Below, in pieces: positions 1 through 8,177 of a stretch of DNA of 21,385 nucleotides; within the stretch, counting starts at the first letter, position 1; each line of letters begins with the position of its first letter. The DNA lies in NCBI GenBank assembly GCA_934432885.1, contig CAKRYY010000043.1:1-21385 (forward strand), read 5' to 3'. Position numbers and translations under genes: made by a program. Below the pieces are notes generated by a model that did not search any database, was not told the origin of the DNA, and saw only the letters and a program-made list of their open reading frames with translations. This DNA comes from an uncultured Lachnospiraceae bacterium (GTDB lineage: Bacteria > Bacillota > Clostridia > Lachnospirales > Lachnospiraceae).

Positions 1-170
1 ATCAGCTTCCCATCCGGTTTGTCCTGAAGTGTTTGCAGATATTCCTCTGAAAGCTTTGCCTTATACTTTCCATAAAGCTCCAGCGCATCTGCCGGAATGG
101 AAAGCGCCTCTGCAATTTCCGTAATTGGCTTCATGACAGCTTCCTGTGCAATCTGAATGTCCGTTTTCAT
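1..170 (-). CDS. fhs: Formate--tetrahydrofolate ligase, N-terminal part (cut by window edge)
   Basis: Only the first 56 codons are inside the window; the gene continues past base 1. The enzyme joins formate to tetrahydrofolate using ATP, giving 10-formyl-THF in the cytosol. That serves C1 metabolism and, in acetogens, the methyl branch of the Wood-Ljungdahl pathway. The call rests on the characteristic start: [11 protein letters not shown], then MKPITEIAE, then [12 protein letters not shown] and a DKPDGKL stretch, which matches the opening of the family just before its P-loop (not visible here). The ATG is at 168-170, preceded at good spacing by GGAGGAG on the minus strand. It lies 31 bases downstream of the ftsK stop, so the two are probably cotranscribed. 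Recognition is confident although most of the protein is missing. Confidence 0.9.
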   Translation of the reverse strand, partial: MKTDIQIAQEAVMKPITEIAEALSIPADALELYGKYKAKLSEEYLQTLQDKPDGKL

Positions 171-201
171 AATGTCTCCTCCTTTGCCTGTAACACTGTG
201 T

Positions 202-2859
202 TTACACGTAATCCTCTATGTACTGTTCAAACTCCTCCATACTCATCAATATTTTTCTGGGCTTTGTTCCCTCTTCTTCTCCTACGACACCAGCCTCATA
301 AAGCTGATCCATAATTCTTGCCGCACGGTTAAAGCCGATTTTAAACGCCCGCTGCAAAAGTCCTATTGACGCCTTGTCCTTATCAATGATAAATTTTCCT
401 GCATCTACAAAATAATCATCCTTTTGAGATGGACCTCCGCCAGCTGCACCGCCGGTGCCTCCAAGCGTCTGAATCTTTTCTTCAATATCCTCTGCATAAA
501 CGTTTCCGATTGCCTGATTTTTCAGGAAATCAACTACGTCCCCAACCTCTTTGTCCGATACAAAGGCCCCCTGAATACGCGCCGGCTTTGGATAGCCCTG
601 CGGATAAAAGAGCATATCTCCCTTTCCAAGCAGCTTTTCTGCGCCATTCATATCCAGTATGGTTCTGGAATCGACACCGCTTGATACTGCAAACGCCACA
701 CGGCTCGGCATATTTGCCTTGATTAGACCTGTAATGACATCCACGCTCGGTCTCTGTGTTGCAATAATCAAATGGATACCCGCCGCACGCGCAAGCTGTG
801 CCAGACGGCAGATGGATTCCTCCACCTCTCCCGGAGAAACCATCATCAAATCTGCAAGCTCGTCTACAATAATTACAATCTGTGGCATCTTTGCAGGCGC
901 TTCGGGGTCTCCCTTCATGGATTCCACTTTTTTATTATAGCCCTTTAAATCTCTTACATTAAAATCAGCAAACTTCTTATAGCGGTCTGTCATCTCCGCA
1001 ACGCCCCAATGCAGAGCCGCTGCCGCCTTCTTCGGGTCTGTTACGACCGGAATCAGAAGATGCGGAATCCCATTGTAGACACTCAGCTCTACGACCTTCG
1101 GATCTACCATAATCATCTTTACATCCTCCGGTGAAGCCTTGTACAAAATGCTCATAATCAGCGTATTGATGCAGACGCTCTTACCGGAACCGGTTGCTCC
1201 CGCAATCAGCATGTGAGGCATCTTTGCAATATCTGCAACCACAGTTTTGCCGCCAATGTCCTTGCCGACTGCAAATGCAAGATTCGCAGAAAAATTCTTA
1301 AACTCCGCGCTTTCAATCAAATCCCGCAGTGCAACTGTGGCATTCTCCTTATTAGGAACCTCAATGCCGACCGCCGCCTTTCCGGGAATCGGCGCCTCAA
1401 TTCGAATATCTGTCGCTGCCAGATTCAGCTTAATATCATCTGCCAGATTCACAATCCGGCTTACCTTAACGCCTGCCTCCGGCTGTAGTTCATACCGGGT
1501 AACAGCAGGTCCCTGACTGATGTCCGTTACCGTTACCTTAACGCCAAAGGTCTGCAGCGTCTGCTGCAGCCGCAGCGCAGTTTCCTTTAACTGGGAGGCG
1601 GTGTCGCCAGAGCCCTTATTTGAGCCTTTCTGTAATAAGCTGATTGGCGGGAACTGATATTTCCGCTCTCTCTGCGTTTCCCCTTTTTTGACCGGAGAAA
1701 GGCTTTCCTTTGCTTTTTCCTGATTCTTCTCCATATCCGGCTGATAGGGCTTTACTTCAAGCGCCGCCATATCTGCCGGCATAGCAAATGAAGCATCCGC
1801 CTTGGGAGGCGTGGGAGCCACTGCCTTAGGCCTTACCTTTTCTGGATTTATCGCAAAATGGTTTTCATCTGCTTTGATGGAAGCCTCCTGCTGTATGCCT
1901 TCTTCATAAGGTGGTTCTGCTGTTTCATTTATCTCTCCCATCTCCGGCATCTGCTGCGCCGTATGTATCCTGATATGCTCTGCTTCTGCCTCCGGCTCCG
2001 TCAGCGTAATCTCATGTATGTCGTCCCGGTGCATCTGCACAGTCTCATTTTTTTCTTTTTCTTTGCCAATAGTCGTATCCAGCATGACTCCGGATACCTT
2101 TTTATCCATACGCAGGATTTTCTCCTGTTCCTCTTCTTCCTCCTTTAAGCGGCGTTCTTCCTGTAAACGCTCAGCCTCTTGCTCAGCCTCTTCCCTGCGC
2201 CGCAGCTGTTCCTCACGCCGCCTTTCGTTTCGCTCCCGCCTGCGGCTTCCTTCCTCAAGCGCACTTTCGTATACCCTTCGGCTTCCTTTTTCTACCCCCC
2301 GTAGAAGAGATTTCTCTGTAATCACAACAATACAGATGATTGCAAGCACGACGATAACCAGCATCGTTCCTGTACGGTCCAACAGATGATTTAAAAGATA
2401 TGCCAGGCTTCCGAATAAAATTCCACCGCCCCTTTTTTCCTCACTGCCTGCGGCATAAAAAGCACGCAGGTCATATTCTTCAGAAAGCAGAGAAATGCCG
2501 CCCATCATATCAATCACAATACCGATTAAAATAACCAAGACTACGCCAGCCCACAGTTTAATGGTTGCAATGCTTTCCCCTTTATTTGCAAGATGAAAAG
2601 CGGTTGCCAGAAAAATCAGCACCGGAATCGCATAAGCAGCCAGTCCAAAAATACCAAATAAAAAGCCGCTGACCGCATTGCCAACCGGTCCAATGACACC
2701 GAAATTGCACAAAAACAAAAGAACTGCCGCCGCCAGAATCCCTATCAGAGAAATTTCATCCCGAACCTGTGTATTTTCTACCGCTGCCTTTCTGCCACCG
2801 CCAGACGGTCTTCTTCCGCGCCCTTTTGCATTCTGATTTCTTCCTTTTCCTGCTGCCAA
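202..2859 (-). CDS. ftsK: DNA translocase FtsK/SpoIIIE
   Basis: A septum-anchored, ATP-driven DNA pump that clears and resolves chromosome ends at division (or moves DNA into the forespore). Numbered from the chosen start (885 aa): a basic Gly/Arg-rich N-terminus; four hydrophobic segments near 36-55, 65-89, 102-121 and 164-182; a highly charged Arg/Glu-rich coiled-coil stretch near 200-260; a low-complexity linker; then the RecA-like motor with Walker A GATGSGKS (554-561) and Walker [11 protein letters not shown] (662-671). The C-terminal winged-helix gamma domain (about 815-885) reads DNA polarity signals. The reading frame is open up to an ATG at 2944-2946, but that codon lies next to a predicted -10 box and upstream of the predicted transcript start. 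I therefore choose the TTG at 2857-2859 (MAAGKGRNQ...), which has AGGTGA five bases upstream; TTG at 2884-2886 is the alternative. SpoIIIE and FtsK cannot be told apart here. Confidence 0.95.
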   Translation of the reverse strand: MAAGKGRNQNAKGRGRRPSGGGRKAAVENTQVRDEISLIGILAAAVLLFLCNFGVIGPVGNAVSGFLFGIFGLAAYAIPVLIFLATAFHLANKGESIATIKLWAGVVLVILIGIVIDMMGGISLLSEEYDLRAFYAAGSEEKRGGGILFGSLAYLLNHLLDRTGTMLVIVVLAIICIVVITEKSLLRGVEKGSRRVYESALEEGSRRRERNERRREEQLRRREEAEQEAERLQEERRLKEEEEEQEKILRMDKKVSGVMLDTTIGKEKEKNETVQMHRDDIHEITLTEPEAEAEHIRIHTAQQMPEMGEINETAEPPYEEGIQQEASIKADENHFAINPEKVRPKAVAPTPPKADASFAMPADMAALEVKPYQPDMEKNQEKAKESLSPVKKGETQRERKYQFPPISLLQKGSNKGSGDTASQLKETALRLQQTLQTFGVKVTVTDISQGPAVTRYELQPEAGVKVSRIVNLADDIKLNLAATDIRIEAPIPGKAAVGIEVPNKENATVALRDLIESAEFKNFSANLAFAVGKDIGGKTVVADIAKMPHMLIAGATGSGKSVCINTLIMSILYKASPEDVKMIMVDPKVVELSVYNGIPHLLIPVVTDPKKAAAALHWGVAEMTDRYKKFADFNVRDLKGYNKKVESMKGDPEAPAKMPQIVIIVDELADLMMVSPGEVEESICRLAQLARAAGIHLIIATQRPSVDVITGLIKANMPSRVAFAVSSGVDSRTILDMNGAEKLLGKGDMLFYPQGYPKPARIQGAFVSDKEVGDVVDFLKNQAIGNVYAEDIEEKIQTLGGTGGAAGGGPSQKDDYFVDAGKFIIDKDKASIGLLQRAFKIGFNRAARIMDQLYEAGVVGEEEGTKPRKILMSMEEFEQYIEDYV

Positions 2860-2864
2860 TGTCT

Positions 2865-2870
2865 TCACCT
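2865..2870 (-). promoter_or_regulatory. Shine-Dalgarno site deciding the ftsK start
   Basis: On the minus strand this reads AGGTGA, five bases before the TTG at 2857-2859. It supports that start over the upstream in-frame ATG at 2944-2946, which has no ribosome site downstream of a plausible promoter. A second purine-rich GGGAGGAG lies further upstream, between the arms of a short hairpin (2891-2910), and would fit TTG 2884-2886 only with a long spacer of about 15 bases. Confidence 0.5.
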
Positions 2871-2936
2871 GCCAATAGTCTGTCAAACCTGCAGGAACAC
2901 TCCTCCCTGCCGATTCTAAAATTACATATATCACTG

Positions 2937-2965
2937 AGTATAGCACTTTTTAGTTTCTCTGGCAA
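2937..2965 (-). promoter_or_regulatory. ftsK promoter (sigma-A type, extended -10)
   Basis: Read on the minus strand: -35 TTGCCA (2960-2965), a 17-base spacer and -10 TATACT (2937-2942). The spacer ends in TGC, making an extended -10 element. The predicted transcript start is about 2930, leaving a leader of about 70 bases to the TTG start of ftsK. This placement is the main reason to reject the ATG at 2946 as the ftsK start. Confidence 0.7.
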
Positions 2966-3001
2966 CGGAACTCGTATCGCAAAAATTTTCTAAATTACTA
3001 C

Positions 3002-3030
3002 TTGCAAAATTTTCCCTTACCTATTATAAT
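3002..3030 (+). promoter_or_regulatory. tRNA-Thr promoter
   Basis: -35 TTGCAA (3002-3007), a 17-base spacer and a consensus -10 TATAAT (3025-3030). The predicted start is about 3037, roughly 14 bases before the mature tRNA. It is divergent from the ftsK promoter, whose -35 box is about 36 bases away. Confidence 0.8.
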
Positions 3031-3050
3031 AACAAAAGTCAGCTATGTAT

Positions 3051-3123
3051 GCCGAAATAGCTCAGTTGGTAGAGCACTTCACTCGTAATGAAGGGGTCGA
3101 GGGTTCGAGTCCCTTTTTCGGCT
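3051..3123 (+). tRNA. tRNA-Thr, anticodon CGU
   Basis: A 73-base cloverleaf. The 7-bp acceptor stem GCCGAAA/TTTCGGC is perfect. The D arm is GCTC/GAGC with AGTTGGTA. The anticodon stem CTTCA/TGAAG encloses loop CTCGTAA, giving anticodon CGU, which reads the Thr codon ACG. The variable loop has five bases, and the T arm carries the TTCGAGT loop with one G-U pair at its base. The discriminator base is T, and the CCA end is not encoded, as is common in Firmicutes, so it must be added by the nucleotidyltransferase. It is a lone tRNA with its own promoter and terminator. Confidence 0.97.
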
Positions 3124-3126
3124 GAT

Positions 3127-3166
3127 AAAAAGCGGGTATTCCGGTTTTGGAATATCCGCTTTTTAT
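3127..3166. terminator. Bidirectional intrinsic terminator (tRNA-Thr / mscS)
   Basis: Arms 3127-3142 and 3149-3164 pair over 16 bp with a single G-T wobble around a six-base loop. The stem starts with five A and ends with five T, so either strand ends in a U-run. It lies three bases after the tRNA and about 50 bases past the mscS stop on the other strand, serving both convergent units. Confidence 0.9.
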
Positions 3167-3217
3167 TATCTGCAAACTCTTTTATCTTTTCTGTTTCTGC
3201 GTTTTCGATAGGCTTAT

Positions 3218-4090
3218 TTATTCTTCTATAGCTTTGTGTACGACAAGCTGCGGATAAGGAATTGAAATTTTCTCCTCATCCAGCCGTAGCTTGCATGCTT
3301 CCAGAATCGCCGCCCGTCCATTCCAGTAATCTGCATTTAAAAGCCAGCAGCGGATGCCAAGAATGACTGCGCAGTCTCCAAGCTCCTTTACATAAACGCT
3401 TTTTTCCTTATCCTGTAAAACCAGCGCTTCCTTTTCAAGAATGTCAAGCAGTACGCTTTTTGCCCGCTTTAAATCCGCTTCATAAGCGATTCCCACACTG
3501 ACATCCAGCCTTCTCGTCTCCATTGTAGAATAATTGACAATATTGCGGTTTGCAAGCGTACCATTCGGCAGTGTAATAATCATATTATCTGCCGTCTGCA
3601 GCTTGGTATAAAAAAGCTGGATCTCTATAACCGTTCCTTCCTGCCCCTTATCTCCTTCTATAATATAGTCTCCTACAACAAAGGGCTTCAGCAGCAGAAT
3701 CAAAACGCCTCCCGCACAGTTCGAAAGGCTTCCCTGCAGCGCAAGCGCAAACGCCACGCCAACAGAGCCAAGCATCGCCACAACGCTCGCCGCATCCAAT
3801 CCAAAGCTGATTGCAATCATCAGAATCAGCATTGCGGTCAGTCCGATTTTTATCAGGGAATCCAAAAACTGCATAACGCCCTTGTCTGCCCCTACCCTGT
3901 CAAGCGACTTTTTGATGAGCCTTCGTACCAGCTTAATCAGCTTAAGCCCAATCAGAAATACAAGCGCAGCCATTACCACACGGATGCCAAGCGTAAGCGC
4001 CTTATGTGGAAGCTCCTGCAAAAACCGCTCTACCAGTCCGATATTGATTGCATCCTCTGTCAGCAGGATACCCTGTATTGCATGCTCCAT
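3218..4090 (-). CDS. mscS: Small-conductance mechanosensitive channel (MscS family)
   Basis: A membrane channel that opens under tension and releases solutes during hypo-osmotic shock. The 290 aa carry three hydrophobic segments, near 34-53, 81-99 and 103-135. The third is the Gly/Ala-rich pore helix typical of MscS (VGVAFALALQGSLSN, then LKPFVVGDYI). The cytoplasmic beta domain follows, with the family signature around IITLPNGTLANRNIVNYS. The length matches compact MscS (E. coli about 286 aa). It starts 26 bases after the glgB stop with an AGGAAGGG ribosome site, so it is the last gene of the DUF1015-glgB-mscS unit, which ends at the terminator at 3127-3166. The sequence does not show a functional reason for pairing with glycogen branching. 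The family call is firm; orthology to E. coli mscS is not implied. Confidence 0.93.
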   Translation of the reverse strand: MEHAIQGILLTEDAINIGLVERFLQELPHKALTLGIRVVMAALVFLIGLKLIKLVRRLIKKSLDRVGADKGVMQFLDSLIKIGLTAMLILMIAISFGLDAASVVAMLGSVGVAFALALQGSLSNCAGGVLILLLKPFVVGDYIIEGDKGQEGTVIEIQLFYTKLQTADNMIITLPNGTLANRNIVNYSTMETRRLDVSVGIAYEADLKRAKSVLLDILEKEALVLQDKEKSVYVKELGDCAVILGIRCWLLNADYWNGRAAILEACKLRLDEEKISIPYPQLVVHKAIEE

Positions 4091-4116
4091 TGTATGTCTT
4101 TCCCTTCCTGTTTATT

Positions 4117-6342
4117 TTAATTTCCTTCTGGAATACAGGAAAATACCTGTACAGACAGCGGTGCAGACTTCATTGTAATCGAATACTCTCTGTCGTCACA
4201 CTCGCTCGCCTTTGCAATTTTAACCCTCGGATTCACTCTGCCACCGCCGCCATAAATGACAGCATCCGTATTTAAAATCTCCTTATATCTGCCTGCAAAA
4301 GGAACGCCTATCTTGTGCATATCCCACTGGGCATTGGCAAAATTTTCTACAATCAAAAGCCATTCTTTTTTATTTCTGCCTTTTCTTAAAAACACCAGCA
4401 TACTTTCATCCGCAGAAATACTGTTAATCCACTCAAAACCCTCCGCTTCACTGTCCAGTTCATAAAGCGCCGCGTGTTCCCTGTAAAAATGATTCAAATC
4501 CTTCATCAGCCGATTGATTCCCTGATGCTCCTCGTAATCGAGCAGACCCCACTCCACCTCACGGTTTTCATTCCATTCATCAAATTCACCAATATCCTGC
4601 CCCATAAAGAGCAGCTTTTTGCCCGGGTGCATGATTGTATGCGCAAGCGTAAGTCTGAGATTTGCAAATTTCTCCCTGCGTTCTCCCGGCATCTTACCAA
4701 TCAGTGACGCTTTCCCATGCACCACCTCGTCATGGGAAAATTCGAGAATAAACTTTTCGCTGTAGGCATAAATCATGCTGAAGGTCAGCTCTCCATGATG
4801 ATGAGAACGGAAATACGGGTCATATTTGATGTACTCCAGATAATCATTCATCCAGCCCATATTCCATTTATAAGAAAAACCAAGTCCACCGTCCTTAGGC
4901 GCTCCTGTTACCAACGGCCACGCAGTAGACTCCTCTGCAATGCTGATGGCGCCCTTTCCTCTTTTTTCCAAAATAGAATTTAGATGCCGCAGAAAGGCAA
5001 TCGCCTCCAGATTTTCATTGCCGCCATATATATTGGCAACCCACTGTCCGTCACGTCTTCCATAATCCAGATACAGCATGGAAGCTACCGCATCCATGCG
5101 AAGTCCATCCACATGATACTGCTCTACCCAGAACAGCGCATTGGCAATCAGATAATTGGAGACCTCACATCTTCCATAATTATAAATCAGTGTACCCCAG
5201 TCAGGATGACAGCCCTGTCTTGGGTCCTTATGTTCATAGAGACAGGTTCCGTCAAAATTCGAAAGTCCATAGGCATCTCTTGGAAAATGTGCCGGAACCC
5301 AGTCAAGAATCACACCAATCTGAGCCTTATGCAGCTCATTGACAAAATACTTAAAGTCAGTAGGCTCCCCATACCGTGCCGTAGGCGCATAATAGCCGAT
5401 TGTCTGGTATCCCCAGGAGGCATCGTATGGGTGCTCCATTACCGGCATCAGTTCCACATGCGTATAGCCCATTTCTTTTACATAGGCAATGATCTTCTCT
5501 GCCAGCACTCTGTAGTTTAAGTATGGCAGTCCCGTCTTTTCCTGTTCTTCCTCAGAAGCCCTTGCAAAGGAGCCAAGATAAAGCTCATATATGCTCATCG
5601 GCATATTCTTGTCCTGACGCTTTTTCCGCTCTGCAATCCAGGTAGTATCCTCCCATGCAAAGTCCTCTTCCTCTACCGTAACAGAAGCCGTTCCGGGTCT
5701 GAGTTCCATCCGTCTTGCATAAGGGTCTGCTTTTAAATAGGTCAGACCGTCCTTCAGCTTTAATTCAAATTTATAATTCTGTCCACCTGTAACATCTGGT
5801 ATAAACAGTTCAAAGATACCGCTGTCCCAAAGTCTCCGCATCTGGTGAATTCTGCCATCCCAATGGTTAAAATCTCCAACTACGCTGACACGCAGCGCAT
5901 TTGGCGCCCACACAGCAAAATGTACGCCCTTTACGCCGTCTATCGTCATTGTATGCGCACCTAAAATGTCATATACCGTGTAGTGAATACCTGCCTGGAA
6001 TTTATCGGTATCCTTTTTGGTAATGACAGGTGCGTAACGGTAAACTTCCTTTTTATGATGTTCCTTTTTCCCATCATTCACAAGATATTCATAGGTAAAA
6101 TCCGCACGCTCCGGAAGCAGCGCAGCATAAAAGCCTGCTTCATCAACGCATTCCATCGGGTATGCCTTTGCACCGTCAAGGCTTCGTATTTTGACCGACT
6201 TTACATCCGGGAAGAACGCCTGAACCAGCAGCTTACTGCCAGCCTTATGCGCACCCAGAAGCCTGTGTGGGTCATCGCTCTCTGAATAAACGATTTCTTC
6301 TATATCACGCCAGTTCATCAGCTTATATAATTTATCATTCAT
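4117..6342 (-). CDS. glgB: 1,4-alpha-glucan branching enzyme (GH13)
   Basis: This cytosolic enzyme cuts alpha-1,4 glucan chains and reattaches them through alpha-1,6 links to branch glycogen. The 741 aa hold an N-terminal beta-sandwich region, a CBM48 domain around FAVWAPNALRVSVVGDFNHWDG (about 139-163), and the catalytic barrel. Visible catalytic motifs are DWVPAHF (D347), GLRMD with the nucleophile D417, IAEES with the general acid E470, and SHDEVVHGK with H537/D538. A C-terminal beta domain ends the protein. The length is typical of the long GlgB form. It begins 43 bases after the DUF1015 stop, with AGAGGA upstream of the ATG. No other glycogen gene (glgA, glgC, glgP) is in the window, so glgB stands apart from a classic glg operon here. 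Confidence 0.97.
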   Translation of the reverse strand: MNDKLYKLMNWRDIEEIVYSESDDPHRLLGAHKAGSKLLVQAFFPDVKSVKIRSLDGAKAYPMECVDEAGFYAALLPERADFTYEYLVNDGKKEHHKKEVYRYAPVITKKDTDKFQAGIHYTVYDILGAHTMTIDGVKGVHFAVWAPNALRVSVVGDFNHWDGRIHQMRRLWDSGIFELFIPDVTGGQNYKFELKLKDGLTYLKADPYARRMELRPGTASVTVEEEDFAWEDTTWIAERKKRQDKNMPMSIYELYLGSFARASEEEQEKTGLPYLNYRVLAEKIIAYVKEMGYTHVELMPVMEHPYDASWGYQTIGYYAPTARYGEPTDFKYFVNELHKAQIGVILDWVPAHFPRDAYGLSNFDGTCLYEHKDPRQGCHPDWGTLIYNYGRCEVSNYLIANALFWVEQYHVDGLRMDAVASMLYLDYGRRDGQWVANIYGGNENLEAIAFLRHLNSILEKRGKGAISIAEESTAWPLVTGAPKDGGLGFSYKWNMGWMNDYLEYIKYDPYFRSHHHGELTFSMIYAYSEKFILEFSHDEVVHGKASLIGKMPGERREKFANLRLTLAHTIMHPGKKLLFMGQDIGEFDEWNENREVEWGLLDYEEHQGINRLMKDLNHFYREHAALYELDSEAEGFEWINSISADESMLVFLRKGRNKKEWLLIVENFANAQWDMHKIGVPFAGRYKEILNTDAVIYGGGGRVNPRVKIAKASECDDREYSITMKSAPLSVQVFSCIPEGN

Positions 6343-6385
6343 AATCGTACCATCCTCTCGGTGTCATGTCTGCTTTTTATGTCGA

Positions 6386-7627
6386 TTACCTTTCGATCTG
6401 ATGGATAAAAAGACCGCTTCGAAGCTTTGGTTCAAACCAGGTAGATTTGGGAGGCATCAAAAGCCCTGCATCGGATACCGCAAACAGCTCTGCAATAGAA
6501 GTCGGATACATGGCAAATGCCACGCGGCAGTCCTCATGCACTCTCTTTTCCAGTTCCGCCAGTCCCCTGATACCGCCGACAAAATCAATTCTCTTATCTG
6601 TCTTAGGATCTGCTATGCCAAGAATCGGCGTAAGCACCTCTTTCTGCAATACAGAAACATCAAGGCTTGCAACAGGATCCTCCTTTGCAGGATTCCCTGT
6701 ATATGTCAGAAGATACCAGTTATCCTCCAAAAACATGGTCACCTGTCCCTTTTCCTTTGGATGCTGCGCTTTTTCTCCCAAAAGCTCCACCTGATATTTT
6801 TCGGAAAGCTTTTCAAGGAACTGCTTTGGCGTATAGCCGTTTAAATCCTTTACCACACGGTTGTAGTCCATAATCATGAGTTCTTCATCCGGGAACAATA
6901 CCGAAAGGAAATAATTGAATTCTTCCCTGCCCGTATAGTCAGGGTGCTCTGCTCTTCTCTTTAAAGCGACCTTAACTGCAGACGCACACCTATGATGCCC
7001 ATCTGCAATATAAATAGACTCCGTTTTTCTGAAGTTTTCCTGAATATCCGCTATCTCTTTGCCGGAATCTATTCTCCATACACGATGCCGGATTCCATCC
7101 TCAGAGGTAAAATCATACAAAGCCGCCTGCTGTTTTTTCATTTCGACAAGCTCCCGAAGTTCCTTCCTTGCACGATAAGCAAGGAAAATAGGTCCTGTCT
7201 GAGCGCTGCATACATCTACATGCCGAATACGGTCCTCTTCCTTTTCTGCCCTTGTATTTTCATGCTTTTTGATTACCTGATTCTGATAATCATCTACGCT
7301 GGCGCAGGCAACGATTCCTGTCTGGGAGCGTCCATCCATCGTCAGCTCATATATGTAATAGCAGGGCATCTCTTCCCTGATAAACTGTCCATTGTCCAGC
7401 ATCTCCTGTAAAAGGGAGGAAGCTTTCTCATAAATACAGGGTGCATACATATCCGCATCCTCTGCAAACTGGGTCTCTGCTCTGTCTATCCGAAGGAAAG
7501 AAAGCGGATTCCTTTCTGTTACCTCCCTTGCTTCTTTTCTGTTGTATACGTCGTAGGGAAGCGCAGCAATCTTATCTTCCAGTCCTTCTTTCGGACGGAC
7601 TGCGCAAAAAGGTCTGATGTCAGCCAT
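6386..7627 (-). CDS. DUF1015 family protein (possible ParB/SerK-like serine or phosphoserine enzyme)
   Basis: A 413-aa soluble protein recognised as DUF1015. It opens with MADIRPFCAVRP and PYDVYN, has PLSFLRIDRAE near 41-51, a KHENTRAEKEEDR stretch near 121-133, TGPIFLAYRA near 144-153, and the hallmark ADGHHR near 208-213. The GHHR motif resembles the ParB/sulfiredoxin-like fold of free serine kinases (SerK, SbnI); that link is inference, and the reaction is unknown. It lies just past serA and serC on the same strand, separated from them by one opposite-strand small gene, and no phosphoserine phosphatase is visible in the window. A role in serine/phosphoserine metabolism is therefore plausible. 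It is first in a unit with glgB and mscS. The ATG has AAGGAG at normal spacing, and a strong promoter lies upstream. Confidence 0.85.
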   Translation of the reverse strand: MADIRPFCAVRPKEGLEDKIAALPYDVYNRKEAREVTERNPLSFLRIDRAETQFAEDADMYAPCIYEKASSLLQEMLDNGQFIREEMPCYYIYELTMDGRSQTGIVACASVDDYQNQVIKKHENTRAEKEEDRIRHVDVCSAQTGPIFLAYRARKELRELVEMKKQQAALYDFTSEDGIRHRVWRIDSGKEIADIQENFRKTESIYIADGHHRCASAVKVALKRRAEHPDYTGREEFNYFLSVLFPDEELMIMDYNRVVKDLNGYTPKQFLEKLSEKYQVELLGEKAQHPKEKGQVTMFLEDNWYLLTYTGNPAKEDPVASLDVSVLQKEVLTPILGIADPKTDKRIDFVGGIRGLAELEKRVHEDCRVAFAMYPTSIAELFAVSDAGLLMPPKSTWFEPKLRSGLFIHQIER

Positions 7628-7701
7628 TGTAATCGGGTCTCCTTATGTTTTTTATTTCAGCATAATGCCGCTCTTATCCTGCATCCATTACTGCTGGTTT
7701 T

Positions 7702-7730
7702 ATTTTATCAAATCCCCTTTCGTAATACAA
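7702..7730 (-). promoter_or_regulatory. Promoter of the DUF1015-glgB-mscS unit
   Basis: On the minus strand: -35 TTGTAT (7725-7730), a 17-base spacer and -10 TAAAAT (7702-7707), with TGA just before the -10 as an extended element. The predicted transcript start is about 7695, giving a leader of about 68 bases. Its -35 box is only six bases from the -35 box of the divergent promoter of the 91-aa gene. Confidence 0.7.
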
Positions 7731-7736
7731 TTCGTT

Positions 7737-7765
7737 TTGACAGAAAAAATATGCAGTGTTAAAAT
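7737..7765 (+). promoter_or_regulatory. Promoter of the 91-aa orphan gene
   Basis: Consensus -35 TTGACA (7737-7742), a 17-base spacer and -10 TAAAAT (7760-7765). The predicted start is about 7772, 25 bases before the GTG start codon. It is among the best sigma-A matches in the window, so this small gene is likely well expressed in some condition. Confidence 0.8.
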
Positions 7766-7796
7766 AACTAGGATAAAAGAAAGGATGTGAAACACC

Positions 7797-8072
7797 GTGA
7801 CAAAACAGCAGGAAGAAATGCTTACCCGCATCAACCAGTATGCAGAAAAGGTTATGGCGGATATTGATCCGCAAAAAACACCTATATCGGTACAGCTTGA
7901 AAATTTAAGGCCTATTATGGAAACCATTGCCGCTGAACAGGAACGTGCCTTAGAAGATATTTTTATTGAATATATGGATTTAGCCAGTGAATTTTCTGTT
8001 CAGAAGGCAAATACCTTTAAAGAGGATTTTGTTGATTTTGATATGGTTCAGGGCGATATATACCGCCAGTAA
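7797..8072 (+). CDS. Small hypothetical protein, 91 aa, acidic and helical
   Basis: I do not recognise this protein. It reads on the plus strand between two leftward units, with its own near-consensus promoter, an AAGGATGTGA ribosome site six bases before a GTG start (7797-7799), and a strong terminator behind it. These signals make it a real gene despite its size. The 91 aa are rich in Glu, Asp, Gln, Ile and Met, have no Cys and no membrane segment, and read as amphipathic helices (MTKQQEEMLTRINQYAEKV at the start; LENLRPIMETIAAEQERALE in the middle). The end is acidic (FKEDFVDFDMVQGDIYRQ). A small helical adaptor or regulator is possible, but nothing in the sequence shows a function. Shared control with the divergent DUF1015 gene is suggested only by the abutting promoters. 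Confidence 0.8.
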   Translation: MTKQQEEMLTRINQYAEKVMADIDPQKTPISVQLENLRPIMETIAAEQERALEDIFIEYMDLASEFSVQKANTFKEDFVDFDMVQGDIYRQ

Positions 8073-8110
8073 TGAGCCCTGGGCTTACAGCAGCCCTGTT
8101 TATTAACAAT

Positions 8111-8162
8111 AAAAAAATGAGGAAGCTATTGATGAAATCATTTACAGCTTCCTCATTTTTTT
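8111..8162. terminator. Bidirectional intrinsic terminator (91-aa gene / serA)
   Basis: Arms 8111-8127 and 8146-8162 form a perfect 17-bp stem that begins with seven A and ends with seven T, so both strands end in a U-run. The 18-base loop contains a small inner palindrome (TGAT...ATCA). It sits between the convergent ends of the 91-aa gene and serA. A weaker 5-bp GC hairpin (8081-8096) precedes it. Confidence 0.93.
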
Positions 8163-8177
8163 ATACTTCTTAAGTGA

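Noticed and set aside
2860..2946. 29-residue N-terminal extension of FtsK from ATG 2946
   Set aside because: It begins upstream of the predicted transcript start and has no ribosome site; the TTG at 2857-2859 fits better.
4984..5520. 178-codon plus-strand frame opposite glgB
   Set aside because: Antisense to the catalytic core of glgB; no motif, promoter or ribosome site.
6386..7627. Chromosome-partition ParB
   Set aside because: The GHHR motif recalls the ParB fold, but the protein has no helix-turn-helix region, no parA neighbour and the full set of DUF1015 motifs.
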